From: Coriobacteriaceae bacterium
Lineage (GTDB): Bacteria > Actinomycetota > Coriobacteriia > Coriobacteriales > Coriobacteriaceae
Length of the DNA stretch: 64,000 nt
Reading direction: 5' to 3'
Assembly: GCA_902399975.1 (NCBI GenBank)
Contig: CABOHA010000004.1
Coordinates: 62,001-126,000, forward strand
The notes under the pieces were generated by a model. It was given only the letters and a program-made list of their open reading frames with translations. It was not told the origin of the DNA and made no database searches. The translations under genes and the position numbers were made by a program. The first letter of the stretch is position 1. Every line of letters starts with the position of its first letter. Of the stretch, positions 48,242 to 57,293 are shown piece by piece.

Positions 48242-50107
48242 ATGAAGAAGAAACAACTGTGCATCGCTTTTGCACTGCTTGCTGCCATGGTGCTGGGTGT
48301 ATCCCTGCTGAGCGGCTGCGCCGAAAAAGGCACCAAATCGCAGGAGGCGCAGGAGAATAAAGAAACCATTCAGGTATACCTGTGGACAACCAGCCTGTAC
48401 GAGAAGTACGCCCCCTATGTGCAGGCACAGCTGCCGGACGTAAACATTGAGTTTATCGTCGGCAACAACGATTTGGACTTTTATAAGTTCTTGCAGCAAA
48501 ACGGCGGCTTGCCGGACATTATTACCTGCTGCCGTTTCTCCCTGCACGATGCTGCCCCCTTAAAGGACTGCCTGATGGACCTTTCCACCACCAACGAGGC
48601 AGGCGCCATCTACAACACCTACCTCAACAACTTTAAAAATGAGGACGGTAGCGTAAACTGGCTGCCCGTATGCGCCGATGCCCACGGTTTCGTGGTCAAC
48701 CGCGACCTTTTTGAGCAGTACGACATTCCGCTGCCCACCGACTACGCCAGCTTTGTCGCGGCCTGCAAAGCCTTTGAGAAAGTGGGCATTCGCGGCTTTA
48801 CTGCCGATTATCAGTACGATTACACCTGCATGGAAACGCTGCAGGGGCTTTCCGCCGCCGAGCTTACGACCACGGAGGGGCGCAAGTGGCGCACCGCCTA
48901 CAGCGACCCCGCCAACAACACCCGTGTCGGGCTGGACGACACCGTATGGCCGGGTGGCTTCGAGCGCATGGAGCAGTTCATTCAGGACACGGGTCTGACC
49001 GCGGCGGATTTAGAGCTCAATTACGACGACGTGACCGAGATGTTCGGCAACGGGCAGCTTGCCATGTACTTTGGCAGCTCTGCCGGCGTAAAGATGTTCC
49101 AGGAGCAGGGCATCGACGCAACCTTTTTACCGTTCTTTAGCCAAAACGGCGAAAAGTGGCTGATGACCACACCCTACTTCCAGGTGGCACTGAACCACGA
49201 TTTGGAGCAGGACGACGCGCGCCGCGAAAAGGCAATGCAGGTTTTGCACGTTATGATGTCGCAGGACGCACAGGAGCAGATCCTCGCGGACGGGCAGGAC
49301 CTGCTCAGCTACAGCCAGGACGTCGACTACCGCCTGACCGACACCACGAAGGACGTGCGCTCCGTGGTGGAAGAAAACCATATGTATATTCGCATTGCCT
49401 CCAACGATTTCTTTGCCACCTCGCAGGACGTGGTTTCCAAGATGATTATGGGCGAATATGACGCCGCGCAAGCCTATAGCGCGTTTGATGCCAGCCTTTT
49501 GGCAGAGCAGGCGCCCGACACAGGCGATATTGTGCTGAGCAACAAAAAGACTTACTCCAACGTGTTCCACAAAGATGGCGGCAATGCTTCTTTCTCGGTT
49601 ATGGCAAACACACTGCGCGGCATATACGGCACCGATGTGCTGGTGGCGGCCGCCAACAGCTTTACCGGCAGTGTGCTGCAGGCGGACTACACCCAAACAA
49701 CGGCGTCGGCCATGATCATGCCCAACGGTCTTTTGTCGTACCAACGCACCATGACGGGCGCCGAGCTAAAGGACACCCTGCGCGCCTTTGTGGAAGGGTG
49801 CGAGGGCGGCTTTACCCCGTTCAACCGCGGCTCTCTGCCGGTGGTCAGCGGTATTGCCGTGCAGGTAAAAAAGAACGACGGCAGCTACAAGCTCACCGGC
49901 GTTACCCGCAACGGAAAGCCCCTGCAAGACAATGACACCGTTACCGTGACCTGCCTGGCGACGGAAAAGCAGATGACGCCGCTGCTGCAGGACAAAACCC
50001 ACGCGTTTGAGCGCGGAGAGGATACGGTCAAAAACCTCTGGAGCAAGGCACTTTCCGACGGCAGCGTGGCGCTCGCCGCGCCGGAAAGCTACATTACGTT
50101 GGGGTAG
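48242..50107 (+). CDS. Solute-binding lipoprotein with 5'-nucleotidase-type C-terminal domain
   Basis: 621 residues from ATG at 48242. Signal peptide with lipobox LLSGC; Cys26 is the lipid anchor. Residues 40-430 are a type 2 extracellular solute-binding domain (VYLWTTSLYEKYAPYVQAQLPDVNIEF, LPDIITCC, GFVVNRDLFEQYDIPLPTDYASFV, FGNGQLAMYFG). From about 450 the protein changes to the C-terminal part of 5'-nucleotidases (MANTLRGIYGTDVLVAAANSF, TASAMIMPNGLLSYQRTMTGAELKDTLRAFV, GKPLQDNDTVTVTC). No ABC permease gene is adjacent; instead a hybrid histidine kinase follows after 5 bp. It is probably the outside sensor half of that pair. Confidence 0.82.
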   Translation: MKKKQLCIAFALLAAMVLGVSLLSGCAEKGTKSQEAQENKETIQVYLWTTSLYEKYAPYVQAQLPDVNIEFIVGNNDLDFYKFLQQNGGLPDIITCCRFSLHDAAPLKDCLMDLSTTNEAGAIYNTYLNNFKNEDGSVNWLPVCADAHGFVVNRDLFEQYDIPLPTDYASFVAACKAFEKVGIRGFTADYQYDYTCMETLQGLSAAELTTTEGRKWRTAYSDPANNTRVGLDDTVWPGGFERMEQFIQDTGLTAADLELNYDDVTEMFGNGQLAMYFGSSAGVKMFQEQGIDATFLPFFSQNGEKWLMTTPYFQVALNHDLEQDDARREKAMQVLHVMMSQDAQEQILADGQDLLSYSQDVDYRLTDTTKDVRSVVEENHMYIRIASNDFFATSQDVVSKMIMGEYDAAQAYSAFDASLLAEQAPDTGDIVLSNKKTYSNVFHKDGGNASFSVMANTLRGIYGTDVLVAAANSFTGSVLQADYTQTTASAMIMPNGLLSYQRTMTGAELKDTLRAFVEGCEGGFTPFNRGSLPVVSGIAVQVKKNDGSYKLTGVTRNGKPLQDNDTVTVTCLATEKQMTPLLQDKTHAFERGEDTVKNLWSKALSDGSVALAAPESYITLG

Positions 50108-50112
50108 GCGAC

Positions 50113-53058
50113 GTGGAAGTAGATAAGCGTAAAACCAAAAGAACATGGCACGTGCCGCGCAAAGGGCTGTCCGCTGCCGCCGTTGTGCTGACGATTACGT
50201 GTTTTGTTTTCCTTGGCGTGCAGTACCTTTCATTTGTGTCCAAGACCGTTTATGAAGAAAGCACCTCGCATTTAGAGGAAGTTCTGCATAAATCTAACAA
50301 CATGCTGAGAAAGATCGCCGACCAAAACATCTCCTACCTGCATTTGTGGAACGGCTTCCTGGAGACCACCCCCGATGACGACGGGATTCAGGCGTTTCTG
50401 GAATCCGCAAAGCAGGAGCTTGGCTTTGCCGAATTCTACTTTCTTTCGTATGACGGCAACTATATGACACCGCGCGGGGAAACGGGCTATCTTGGCCTGC
50501 AGAGCAACCTCGACGAGAAGCTTGCCGATCAGAACGACATTGTATTAAACGCGGTCTTGCCCGGGCAGGATCCGACGCTGGTGTTTATCTGCCCCGAAAC
50601 AAAGGGCGTCTACCGCGGCTTTGCCTACGATGCCATTGCCATCAGCCATCGCAATGACGCTGTGATGAAATCCGTGGACGATTCGGCGTTTGGCGGAACC
50701 GCCAGCACCTATGTCGTCTACCCGGATGGGCAGGTCGTGATCGAAAATATCGCAGAGGGCGAGCAATCCATCTATAACCTGCTTGCGGTCCTGCGCGAGC
50801 ATTCCAACCTCAGCGAAGCGCAGGTGCAAGATCTTGCCAATGATTTTGCAAAAGGTGCCGACGGAAACCGCGAGGTAGAGCTGGGCGACACAAAATACTA
50901 TCTGGCGTACGAAAGCGCCGACATCCAGGACTGGACCTTGGTGGAGCTTGTCCCCGTGGATGTCGTCAATGCCGCTATGAATCAGCTTTGGCTGAGAACG
51001 GTACAAATAGTAGTGGGCATTGGAGGCGGACTTTCGCTCATGACCATTCTGCAGGTTATTAGCAGGGGTCGCATCAAACTGCGCCGCAAGAATACCGAAA
51101 TCTTGTACCGCGAAGAGCTGTTCCGGAAGCTATCCCAGAACGTGGACGATGTCTTTTTGATGCTAGATGCAAAAACCTACAAGGCAGATTATATTAGCCC
51201 GAACATGGAACGCTTGCTGGGTCTGACGCAGGAGAGCGTGCGCGAAAATGTCGGTACGCTGGCCATGCTGCACCCGAAGGATACCGTCGAACCTGTCGAA
51301 AACTATCTGGCGGGGCTTGCCGGCGGCGAGCAACGCGAATGGGATATGGAATATACCCATCAGCAAACGGGGGAACGACGCTGGTTCCATGTGGTTGCTA
51401 TGGGCAGTGAGGTCGAGGGACAAACCAAGTACATTCTGGTTTTATCTGACCGCACCGCCGATAAGCAGGTGAATCAAGCACTTGCGGATGCCGTTGCCGC
51501 CGCCGAAAACGCCAACCGCGCCAAGAGCACCTTCCTTTCCAGCATGTCCCACGATATCCGCACGCCTATGAACGCCATCATCGGCTTTACCACGCTGGCG
51601 GTCAGCCATCTGGACGATAAGGAGCGCGTGAAGGACTACCTTGCCAAGACCCTTGCCTCCAGCAACCATCTGCTCTCGCTCATCAATGACATCTTGGATA
51701 TGAGCCGTATCGAAAGCGGAAAAATACAGCTGGACGAAACCGAGGTCAATCTCTCCGATGTGCTGCACGATATTAAAACCATCGTCAGCGGGCAGATTTA
51801 CGCAAAGCAACTGGAATTGTATATGGACGCGATAGACGTTACCGACGAGGACGTCTATTGCGACAAGACCAGGCTCAACCAGGTCTTGATGAACCTTTTG
51901 TCCAATGCCATCAAGTTCACCCCCGCGGGCGGCACGATATCGGTGCGGGTGCGCCAGCTTGCCGGTAAGGTCGGCGGATGCGGGCAGTATGAATTCCGCG
52001 TCAAGGACAGCGGTATCGGTATGGACCCGGATTTTGCCAAAAAGGTATTTGAACCCTTTGAGCGCGAGCGCTCCTCCACGGTAAGCAGAATACAGGGTGC
52101 CGGGCTGGGTATGGCCATCACCAAAAACATCGTAGATATGATGGGCGGCACCATTGAGGTACAGTCCGCGCCGGAAAAAGGCTCTGAATTTATCGTCCGT
52201 GTTCCGCTGCGCGCCCAGACAGAACGCCGTAGGGAGGTAAAAATCGTCGAGCTGGAAGGACTGAAGGCGCTGGTGGTTGACGACGATTTCAACACCTGCG
52301 ACAGCGTGACCAAGATGCTGGTCAAGGTGGGGATGCGCGCCCAATGGACGCTTTCTGGTAAGGAAGCCGTGCTGCGCGCACGGCAGTCCCTCGAGATGGG
52401 CGATACCTTTAAGGCCTATATCATCGACTGGCGCCTGCCGGATATGAATGGCATTGAGGTAACCCGCCAGATTCGCGCACTGAACGACGATACGCCCATT
52501 ATTATCCTGACCGCCTATGACTGGTCTGACATTGAGGTGGAGGCAAAGGCAGCCGGTGTCACGGCGTTCTGTTCCAAGCCGATGTTTATGTCCGACTTGC
52601 GCGACACGCTGATGACCGTCATCGGGCAGGAACAGGCGAAAGAGGAGCAGAGCATATTGCCCCAAAATGCCACCGACCTCAAGGGCATGCATGTTCTGCT
52701 TGTCGAGGATAACGAGCTGAACCGCGAGATTGCCGAGGAGATCATGAAGGCCTACGGCCTTGAGGTCGACACCGCCGAAAACGGCGCTATCGCCGTGGAT
52801 AAAGTCAGCGCTGCAGCGCCCGGGCAGTACGATTTGGTGCTGATGGACGTGCAGATGCCCATCACGGACGGCTACACCGCCACCCGCCGCATCCGCGAAC
52901 TGGAAAACCCCGCGTTGGCAGGCGTCCCCATTCTTGCCATGACGGCAAACGCCTTTGATGAGGACCGCCGCAACGCCTTGGAAAGCGGCATGAACGGCTT
53001 TTTGTCCAAGCCCATTGTGATTGCCGACCTTGTACAGGAGATGCGCAAGATCAGGTAG
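50113..53058 (+). CDS. Hybrid histidine kinase with two receiver domains
   Basis: 981 residues from GTG at 50113 (GGGGTAGG upstream). TM1 about 20-40, a large outside region (about 45-290, Cache-like), TM2 about 297-318, PAS about 335-455, HisKA with His480 (SMSHDIRTPMN), HATPase (NQVLMNLLSNAIKF, DSGIGMDPDFAKK, GAGLGMAI), then receivers with Asp772 (YIIDWRLPDMNG) and Asp912 (LVLMDVQMPITDG). There is no DNA-binding output and no separate response regulator in the window. The preceding lipoprotein is the likely ligand sensor. Codon use looks more like Firmicutes than the neighbours, so transfer is possible (inference). Confidence 0.88.
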   Translation: MEVDKRKTKRTWHVPRKGLSAAAVVLTITCFVFLGVQYLSFVSKTVYEESTSHLEEVLHKSNNMLRKIADQNISYLHLWNGFLETTPDDDGIQAFLESAKQELGFAEFYFLSYDGNYMTPRGETGYLGLQSNLDEKLADQNDIVLNAVLPGQDPTLVFICPETKGVYRGFAYDAIAISHRNDAVMKSVDDSAFGGTASTYVVYPDGQVVIENIAEGEQSIYNLLAVLREHSNLSEAQVQDLANDFAKGADGNREVELGDTKYYLAYESADIQDWTLVELVPVDVVNAAMNQLWLRTVQIVVGIGGGLSLMTILQVISRGRIKLRRKNTEILYREELFRKLSQNVDDVFLMLDAKTYKADYISPNMERLLGLTQESVRENVGTLAMLHPKDTVEPVENYLAGLAGGEQREWDMEYTHQQTGERRWFHVVAMGSEVEGQTKYILVLSDRTADKQVNQALADAVAAAENANRAKSTFLSSMSHDIRTPMNAIIGFTTLAVSHLDDKERVKDYLAKTLASSNHLLSLINDILDMSRIESGKIQLDETEVNLSDVLHDIKTIVSGQIYAKQLELYMDAIDVTDEDVYCDKTRLNQVLMNLLSNAIKFTPAGGTISVRVRQLAGKVGGCGQYEFRVKDSGIGMDPDFAKKVFEPFERERSSTVSRIQGAGLGMAITKNIVDMMGGTIEVQSAPEKGSEFIVRVPLRAQTERRREVKIVELEGLKALVVDDDFNTCDSVTKMLVKVGMRAQWTLSGKEAVLRARQSLEMGDTFKAYIIDWRLPDMNGIEVTRQIRALNDDTPIIILTAYDWSDIEVEAKAAGVTAFCSKPMFMSDLRDTLMTVIGQEQAKEEQSILPQNATDLKGMHVLLVEDNELNREIAEEIMKAYGLEVDTAENGAIAVDKVSAAAPGQYDLVLMDVQMPITDGYTATRRIRELENPALAGVPILAMTANAFDEDRRNALESGMNGFLSKPIVIADLVQEMRKIR

Positions 53059-53133
53059 CTCAACGACTGCCCGATAGGAGTATCATCGTCTGCGCAAATA
53101 AGCACGAAAGAGCATAGTAGAGATTGAGAGCGT

Positions 53134-54516
53134 ATGACTGAAACCGCGTCCAAGCACATTGACATGACCACCGGCTCGCTGTGGCGCAATATTCCCCTGT
53201 TCGCCTTTCCCGTCGCCGCCACGAGCATCCTTGAGCAGCTGTCGAACCTCATCGCCACGGTCATCATCGGTAACTTCTCGGGCGACCAGGGAACCCTCGC
53301 CATGGCGGCGGTCGGCTCCAATGTTCCGCTTACCAGTCTTATGATCAACCTGTTTATTGGGCTGTCGCTTGGCTCCAACGTGGTCATCGCCAACGCCATC
53401 GGCCGCAACGATCAGAACATGGTCAAGCGCGCCGTCCATACCTCGATTCTGATGGCACTCGTGGGCTTTGTCGTCATCGCGCTGGGCGAGATCTTTGCCG
53501 AACCCATGCTCGCCGCGCTCAACGTCCCTGACGAAACCATGCCGCTCGCATCGCTCTACCTACGCGTCTTTTTGCTGAGCATGCCCTCGATTTTGCTTTA
53601 CAACTTTGAGGCCGCGATCTTCCGCTCCGTCGGCATCACCCGCATGCCGCTGCAGGCGCTTGCCGTGTCCACCGTCCTCAACATTGGCCTGGACCTCGTC
53701 TTTGTCCCCGTACTCCACTGGGGCGTCGCGGGCGTCGCCATCGCCACCGCCATCGCCTACACCGTCAGCGCCGCTACGCTCTTTATCCGCCTGCTCAAGA
53801 CCGACTCCGTCGTCCGCGTCACCCCACGCGACTTAGGCTTAGACCCCGTCGCCCTCAAGCGCATCGTCAAGATTGGCCTGCCCGCCGGCATCCAAAGCGC
53901 CGTCTTTGCCGTCGCCAACATCATCATCCAGTCCGCCATCAACAGCCTGGGCACCGAGGTCATGGCGGCATCGAGCGCCGCCATGAGCCTGGAGTATGTG
54001 TGCTACAACCTGCTCAACAGCTTTAGCCAGGCCTGCACCACCTTTGTGGGGCAAAACCACGGCGCTCGCCAGATCGACCGCTGCACCAAGACGCTCAAGG
54101 TCTGCCTGGTCGAAGGCGGCATCGTCGCGCTCACCACCATCGTCATCATCGTCGGTCTGGGGCGCGAGATCCTGGCGCTCTTTAACAGCGATCCCAACAT
54201 CGTCTCGATCGGCTATATCCGCGTGTGTTCGATCTTCCCGGCGTACGCCTTTAGCATGTTCTACGAAAACATGTCCGGTTATCTGCGCGGCTTTGGCATC
54301 TCGCTCATGCCCGCCCTCATCACCATGATTTGCGTCTGCGGCATCCGCTTCTATTGGGTGTTCTGCGTGTTCCCGCACTTCCGCACCTTTGCGAACATCG
54401 TGATGGTCTATCCCATCAGCCTGGGCACCACGGCATTCTTTATGGTCGTGGCGGTACTGCTCTGCCACCCGGCACGCACCTACCGTCTGGCACAAGCCAA
54501 AACCGGGGCGTTCTAG
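53134..54516 (+). CDS. MATE-family efflux transporter
   Basis: 460 residues with about 12 membrane segments. SLWRNIPLFAFPVAATSILEQLSNLIATVIIG and LFIGLSLGSNVVIANAIGRND at the N-terminus, and QACTTFVGQNHGARQIDRC in the second half, are MATE signatures. It exports cationic compounds with Na+ or H+. No known substrate. It may follow the kinase gene as a target, but 75 bp and a possible promoter separate them. Confidence 0.9.
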   Translation: MTETASKHIDMTTGSLWRNIPLFAFPVAATSILEQLSNLIATVIIGNFSGDQGTLAMAAVGSNVPLTSLMINLFIGLSLGSNVVIANAIGRNDQNMVKRAVHTSILMALVGFVVIALGEIFAEPMLAALNVPDETMPLASLYLRVFLLSMPSILLYNFEAAIFRSVGITRMPLQALAVSTVLNIGLDLVFVPVLHWGVAGVAIATAIAYTVSAATLFIRLLKTDSVVRVTPRDLGLDPVALKRIVKIGLPAGIQSAVFAVANIIIQSAINSLGTEVMAASSAAMSLEYVCYNLLNSFSQACTTFVGQNHGARQIDRCTKTLKVCLVEGGIVALTTIVIIVGLGREILALFNSDPNIVSIGYIRVCSIFPAYAFSMFYENMSGYLRGFGISLMPALITMICVCGIRFYWVFCVFPHFRTFANIVMVYPISLGTTAFFMVVAVLLCHPARTYRLAQAKTGAF

Positions 54517-54543
54517 GCACACAACTAGGTAGCACATCGGCAG

Positions 54544-55410
54544 CTAATTGACAATATGCGAGCTCATATAGTCGATAAAGCGCCTCGTGGCGATAGGCAT
54601 GGTGTCCCAGCTGCGCCAAGCCGCCACGACGTCGCGCGAGGGAGCATGCACGATGGGGCGCACACAAATATCGGCCCGCATGCCCTCGACGGTACGGCGG
54701 TAGAGCATGCTCACACCGAGGCCCTCCTCCACCATCGCCATAATGGTGTAGTCATCGGTGACCTCACTCGTCACATGCGGCGATAGCCCGTGCGCGGCAA
54801 ACGCATCGAGCACCAGACTCTGTTCGCCCTCATCCAGCAGCACAAAAGGTTCGGACGCCAGGTCGGCAAGCGTCACCTTCTCCTTTGCCGCCAGTGGATG
54901 GACGGCTGGCAACAGCGCCACCAGCTCGTCGTGATAGACCACGCGTTTCTCGAGCCCCTCGGTAAATCCACGCGCCGTAAAGCAAAAGTCAACCACGCCA
55001 TCGTGCACCCACTGGGCGTTGCGCGTGTAATCGCCCTGCTTGAGGGTAAAGCGCACGCCCGGATGCAGGGCCCCAAAGTCGCGGATCACACGCGGCAACA
55101 CAGTACGACTCACGTTGGTAAACGTCGCAATGCGAATGTCGGTCGACGAAAGCCCCAGCAACTCCTGGCGCTTGCCCTCAAGCTCGGCCTCGGCCGTAAC
55201 GATCTGGCGCAGATACGGCAGATACTGTTTGCCGTCGCGCGTAAGCGAGACGCCCTGCTTGCCACGCTCGATAATCGTGGTGCCCAGCTCGCGCTCGAGC
55301 GCCTTGACGGCCTGGCTCACCGCGCTTTGCGTATAGCCCAGCGCGTCGGCGGCACGTTTCAGGCTGCCGCAATCGACCACCATACATACAATCTGATACC
55401 GCGATGCCAT
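54544..55410 (-). CDS. LysR-type regulator next to a second EamA transporter
   Basis: 288 residues from ATG at 55410 (GGAGGCACG upstream). N-terminal winged helix MASRYQIVCMVVDCGSLKRAADALGYTQSAVSQAVKALERELGTTIIERGKQG, then the effector domain. It diverges from the EamA gene at 55569. This repeats the layout of the pair at 11642-13528; the two regulators share the pattern of the effector domain (DDYTIMAMVEEGLGVS against DDYAIMAMVEDGLGVS). Confidence 0.9.
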   Translation of the reverse strand: MASRYQIVCMVVDCGSLKRAADALGYTQSAVSQAVKALERELGTTIIERGKQGVSLTRDGKQYLPYLRQIVTAEAELEGKRQELLGLSSTDIRIATFTNVSRTVLPRVIRDFGALHPGVRFTLKQGDYTRNAQWVHDGVVDFCFTARGFTEGLEKRVVYHDELVALLPAVHPLAAKEKVTLADLASEPFVLLDEGEQSLVLDAFAAHGLSPHVTSEVTDDYTIMAMVEEGLGVSMLYRRTVEGMRADICVRPIVHAPSRDVVAAWRSWDTMPIATRRFIDYMSSHIVN

Positions 55411-55568
55411 CGTGCCTCCACATCGATGTAGCCGTAAAACGTTTTGCCAGGGCTTTTTCTTCCAACATTAGTATTTCTTAATCATACTGAAGATACATTC
55501 GCTTTACTACATCCATATCTGGGAGCAGAATCCTTTTTGCGAAACCGTTCTGTAACAAAAGGAGTCCC
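55411..55568. promoter_or_regulatory. Divergent promoter, LysR / EamA pair 2
   Basis: 158 bp, AT-rich around 55460-55510 (CATTAGTATTTCTTAATCATACTGAAG). Must hold promoters of both genes and the LysR site, which I could not delimit. AAAGGAG precedes the transporter ATG. Confidence 0.4.
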
Positions 55569-56471
55569 ATGGATCGCAAAAAAGCAATCGCGCTCTCATT
55601 TTCCGTTCCCGTCGCATGGGGCTTTTCGTACCCCCTCATGAAGATCGGCATGGACAGCATGAACGCCACGAGCATCGTCGCGCTGCGCTGCATCATCGCC
55701 TTTGCGGCCTGCCTGCTGCTCTTCCACAAGCACGCGGTGCGCATCAACCGTGACCTGATGGTCCGCGCCGCCATCATCGGCGCCATCATGGCAACCGAGA
55801 TCACCTGCATGTGCCTGGGCTCCAGCCTCACCTCCGCCTCCACCGCCGGCTTTTTGCAGAGCCTGACGGTCGTAATCGTGCCGTTTGCCAACGCGGCCCT
55901 GCTGCGTCGCGCTCCCGAGCGCAAGGTGCTCATCGGCACCGCCATCGTCACCTGCGGCATGTTGCTGCTCTCGGGCGCCGACTTTACCAGCCTGAATCCC
56001 GGCGCGATCATCATGCTGCTCTCGGCCTTTATCTATGCCGGCCACATTATCATCGCCAAGCGCTTTGTCGAAGAAGTCGATCCGCTGGCTCTGGGCGTTT
56101 GGCAGCTGGGCTTCGGCGGCTTGTTCTCGGGTATCGCCGCATTTACCTTTGGCGGCTTCACGCTTCCCAGCACGCCGAGCGAGATCGTCGTTATCGTTGC
56201 GCTCGCACTCATCTGCTCTGCCTACGGCTTTATCACCCAGACGCTCGTGCAGCCCCACGTACCTGCCGAAACCACTGGCTTCGCCTTCTCGCTCGAGCCG
56301 GTCTGCTCCGCCGTCTTCTCGTTTTTCCTGGTCGGCGAGGTCCTGAGCCCCATCGCCTTCCTTGGCGCTGCCCTCATCCTCACCGGCGTCATGGTGGCAA
56401 CTGTCGAGCTTCCGCGCCTTCGCGCACATGGGCATGCTCATATGGCGGCAGCGCCCGAGCACGTCTCGTAG
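55569..56471 (+). CDS. EamA-family (DMT) transporter, second copy
   Basis: 300 residues with ten membrane segments. SFSVPVAWGFSYPLMKIGMD and CLGSSLTSASTAGFLQSLTVVIVPFANAALL belong to the first EamA repeat; GFITQTLVQPHVPAETTGFAFSLEPVCSAVFSFFLVGE ends the second. The family exports metabolites. It is likely controlled by the divergent LysR gene. Confidence 0.88.
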   Translation: MDRKKAIALSFSVPVAWGFSYPLMKIGMDSMNATSIVALRCIIAFAACLLLFHKHAVRINRDLMVRAAIIGAIMATEITCMCLGSSLTSASTAGFLQSLTVVIVPFANAALLRRAPERKVLIGTAIVTCGMLLLSGADFTSLNPGAIIMLLSAFIYAGHIIIAKRFVEEVDPLALGVWQLGFGGLFSGIAAFTFGGFTLPSTPSEIVVIVALALICSAYGFITQTLVQPHVPAETTGFAFSLEPVCSAVFSFFLVGEVLSPIAFLGAALILTGVMVATVELPRLRAHGHAHMAAAPEHVS

Positions 56472-56559
56472 GCCCCACTCCTCATGTAGCCGCGGCATAA
56501 AGGCAACCGGTGCGCCTTTACAATAGATGCCGACAAAGCATCTGCCCTAAAGGAGTTCC

Positions 56560-57288
56560 ATGGACGCTGCAACTCGCGACCGCAACATAGCAACTTGGTT
56601 GGGCGATGCGCCGCAGCCGGTACGTGACACGACGAACCAGCTGCTCGAGCGCATCGCCCTTTTGCGTGCCGAGCAGACTATCTACCCGGCACAAGACGAC
56701 ATCCTCAATGCCCTCGCCTACACGCCGGCCGACCTGGTCAAGGTAGTCATCTTGGGCCAAGACCCCTATCACGGACCCAACCAGGCCATGGGACTGTCGT
56801 TCTCGGTGCCTGCGACGCAAACCAAGTTGCCGCCGAGCCTGCGCAACATCTATAAGGAACTCAACGCCGATCTGGGCTGCCCCATTCCCGCCACGGGAGA
56901 CCTAACCCCCTGGGCACAACAGGGCGTCCTGCTTCTCAACACGACGCTCACCGTGCGCGAACATGCCGCGAACTCGCACGCCAAGCTGGGCTGGAGCACG
57001 CTCACCGACTACGTTATCGAACGCTGCTGTCAGCTGCCCCAGCCGGTCGTCTTTTTGGCATGGGGCCGCTTTGCCCAGCAGATGGTCGAGGGCAAGCTCG
57101 CCGCGACCGGCGCGGGCAAGGCGGGCGGCAAGTTCTGCCTTGCCTCCACGCACCCCTCGCCGCTTTCGGCCAACCGTGCCACGGCAGAATTCCCCGCTTT
57201 TATGGGGTCGCGTCCCTTCTCGGCAGCCAATGAATTGCTCGAGCAAAACGGCAGCAGCCCCATCGACTGGGGCTGCCTCGCTTCATAA
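56560..57288 (+). CDS. ung: Uracil-DNA glycosylase Ung
   Basis: 242 residues from ATG at 56560 (AAAGGAG upstream). Family 1 motifs: GQDPYHGPNQAMGLSFSVP with the catalytic Asp68, GVLLLNTTLTVREHAANSH, and HPSPLSANRATAEFPAFMGSRPFSAANELL with the active-site His. It removes uracil from DNA in base excision repair. Confidence 0.96.
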   Translation: MDAATRDRNIATWLGDAPQPVRDTTNQLLERIALLRAEQTIYPAQDDILNALAYTPADLVKVVILGQDPYHGPNQAMGLSFSVPATQTKLPPSLRNIYKELNADLGCPIPATGDLTPWAQQGVLLLNTTLTVREHAANSHAKLGWSTLTDYVIERCCQLPQPVVFLAWGRFAQQMVEGKLAATGAGKAGGKFCLASTHPSPLSANRATAEFPAFMGSRPFSAANELLEQNGSSPIDWGCLAS

Positions 57289-57293
57289 CCTGC

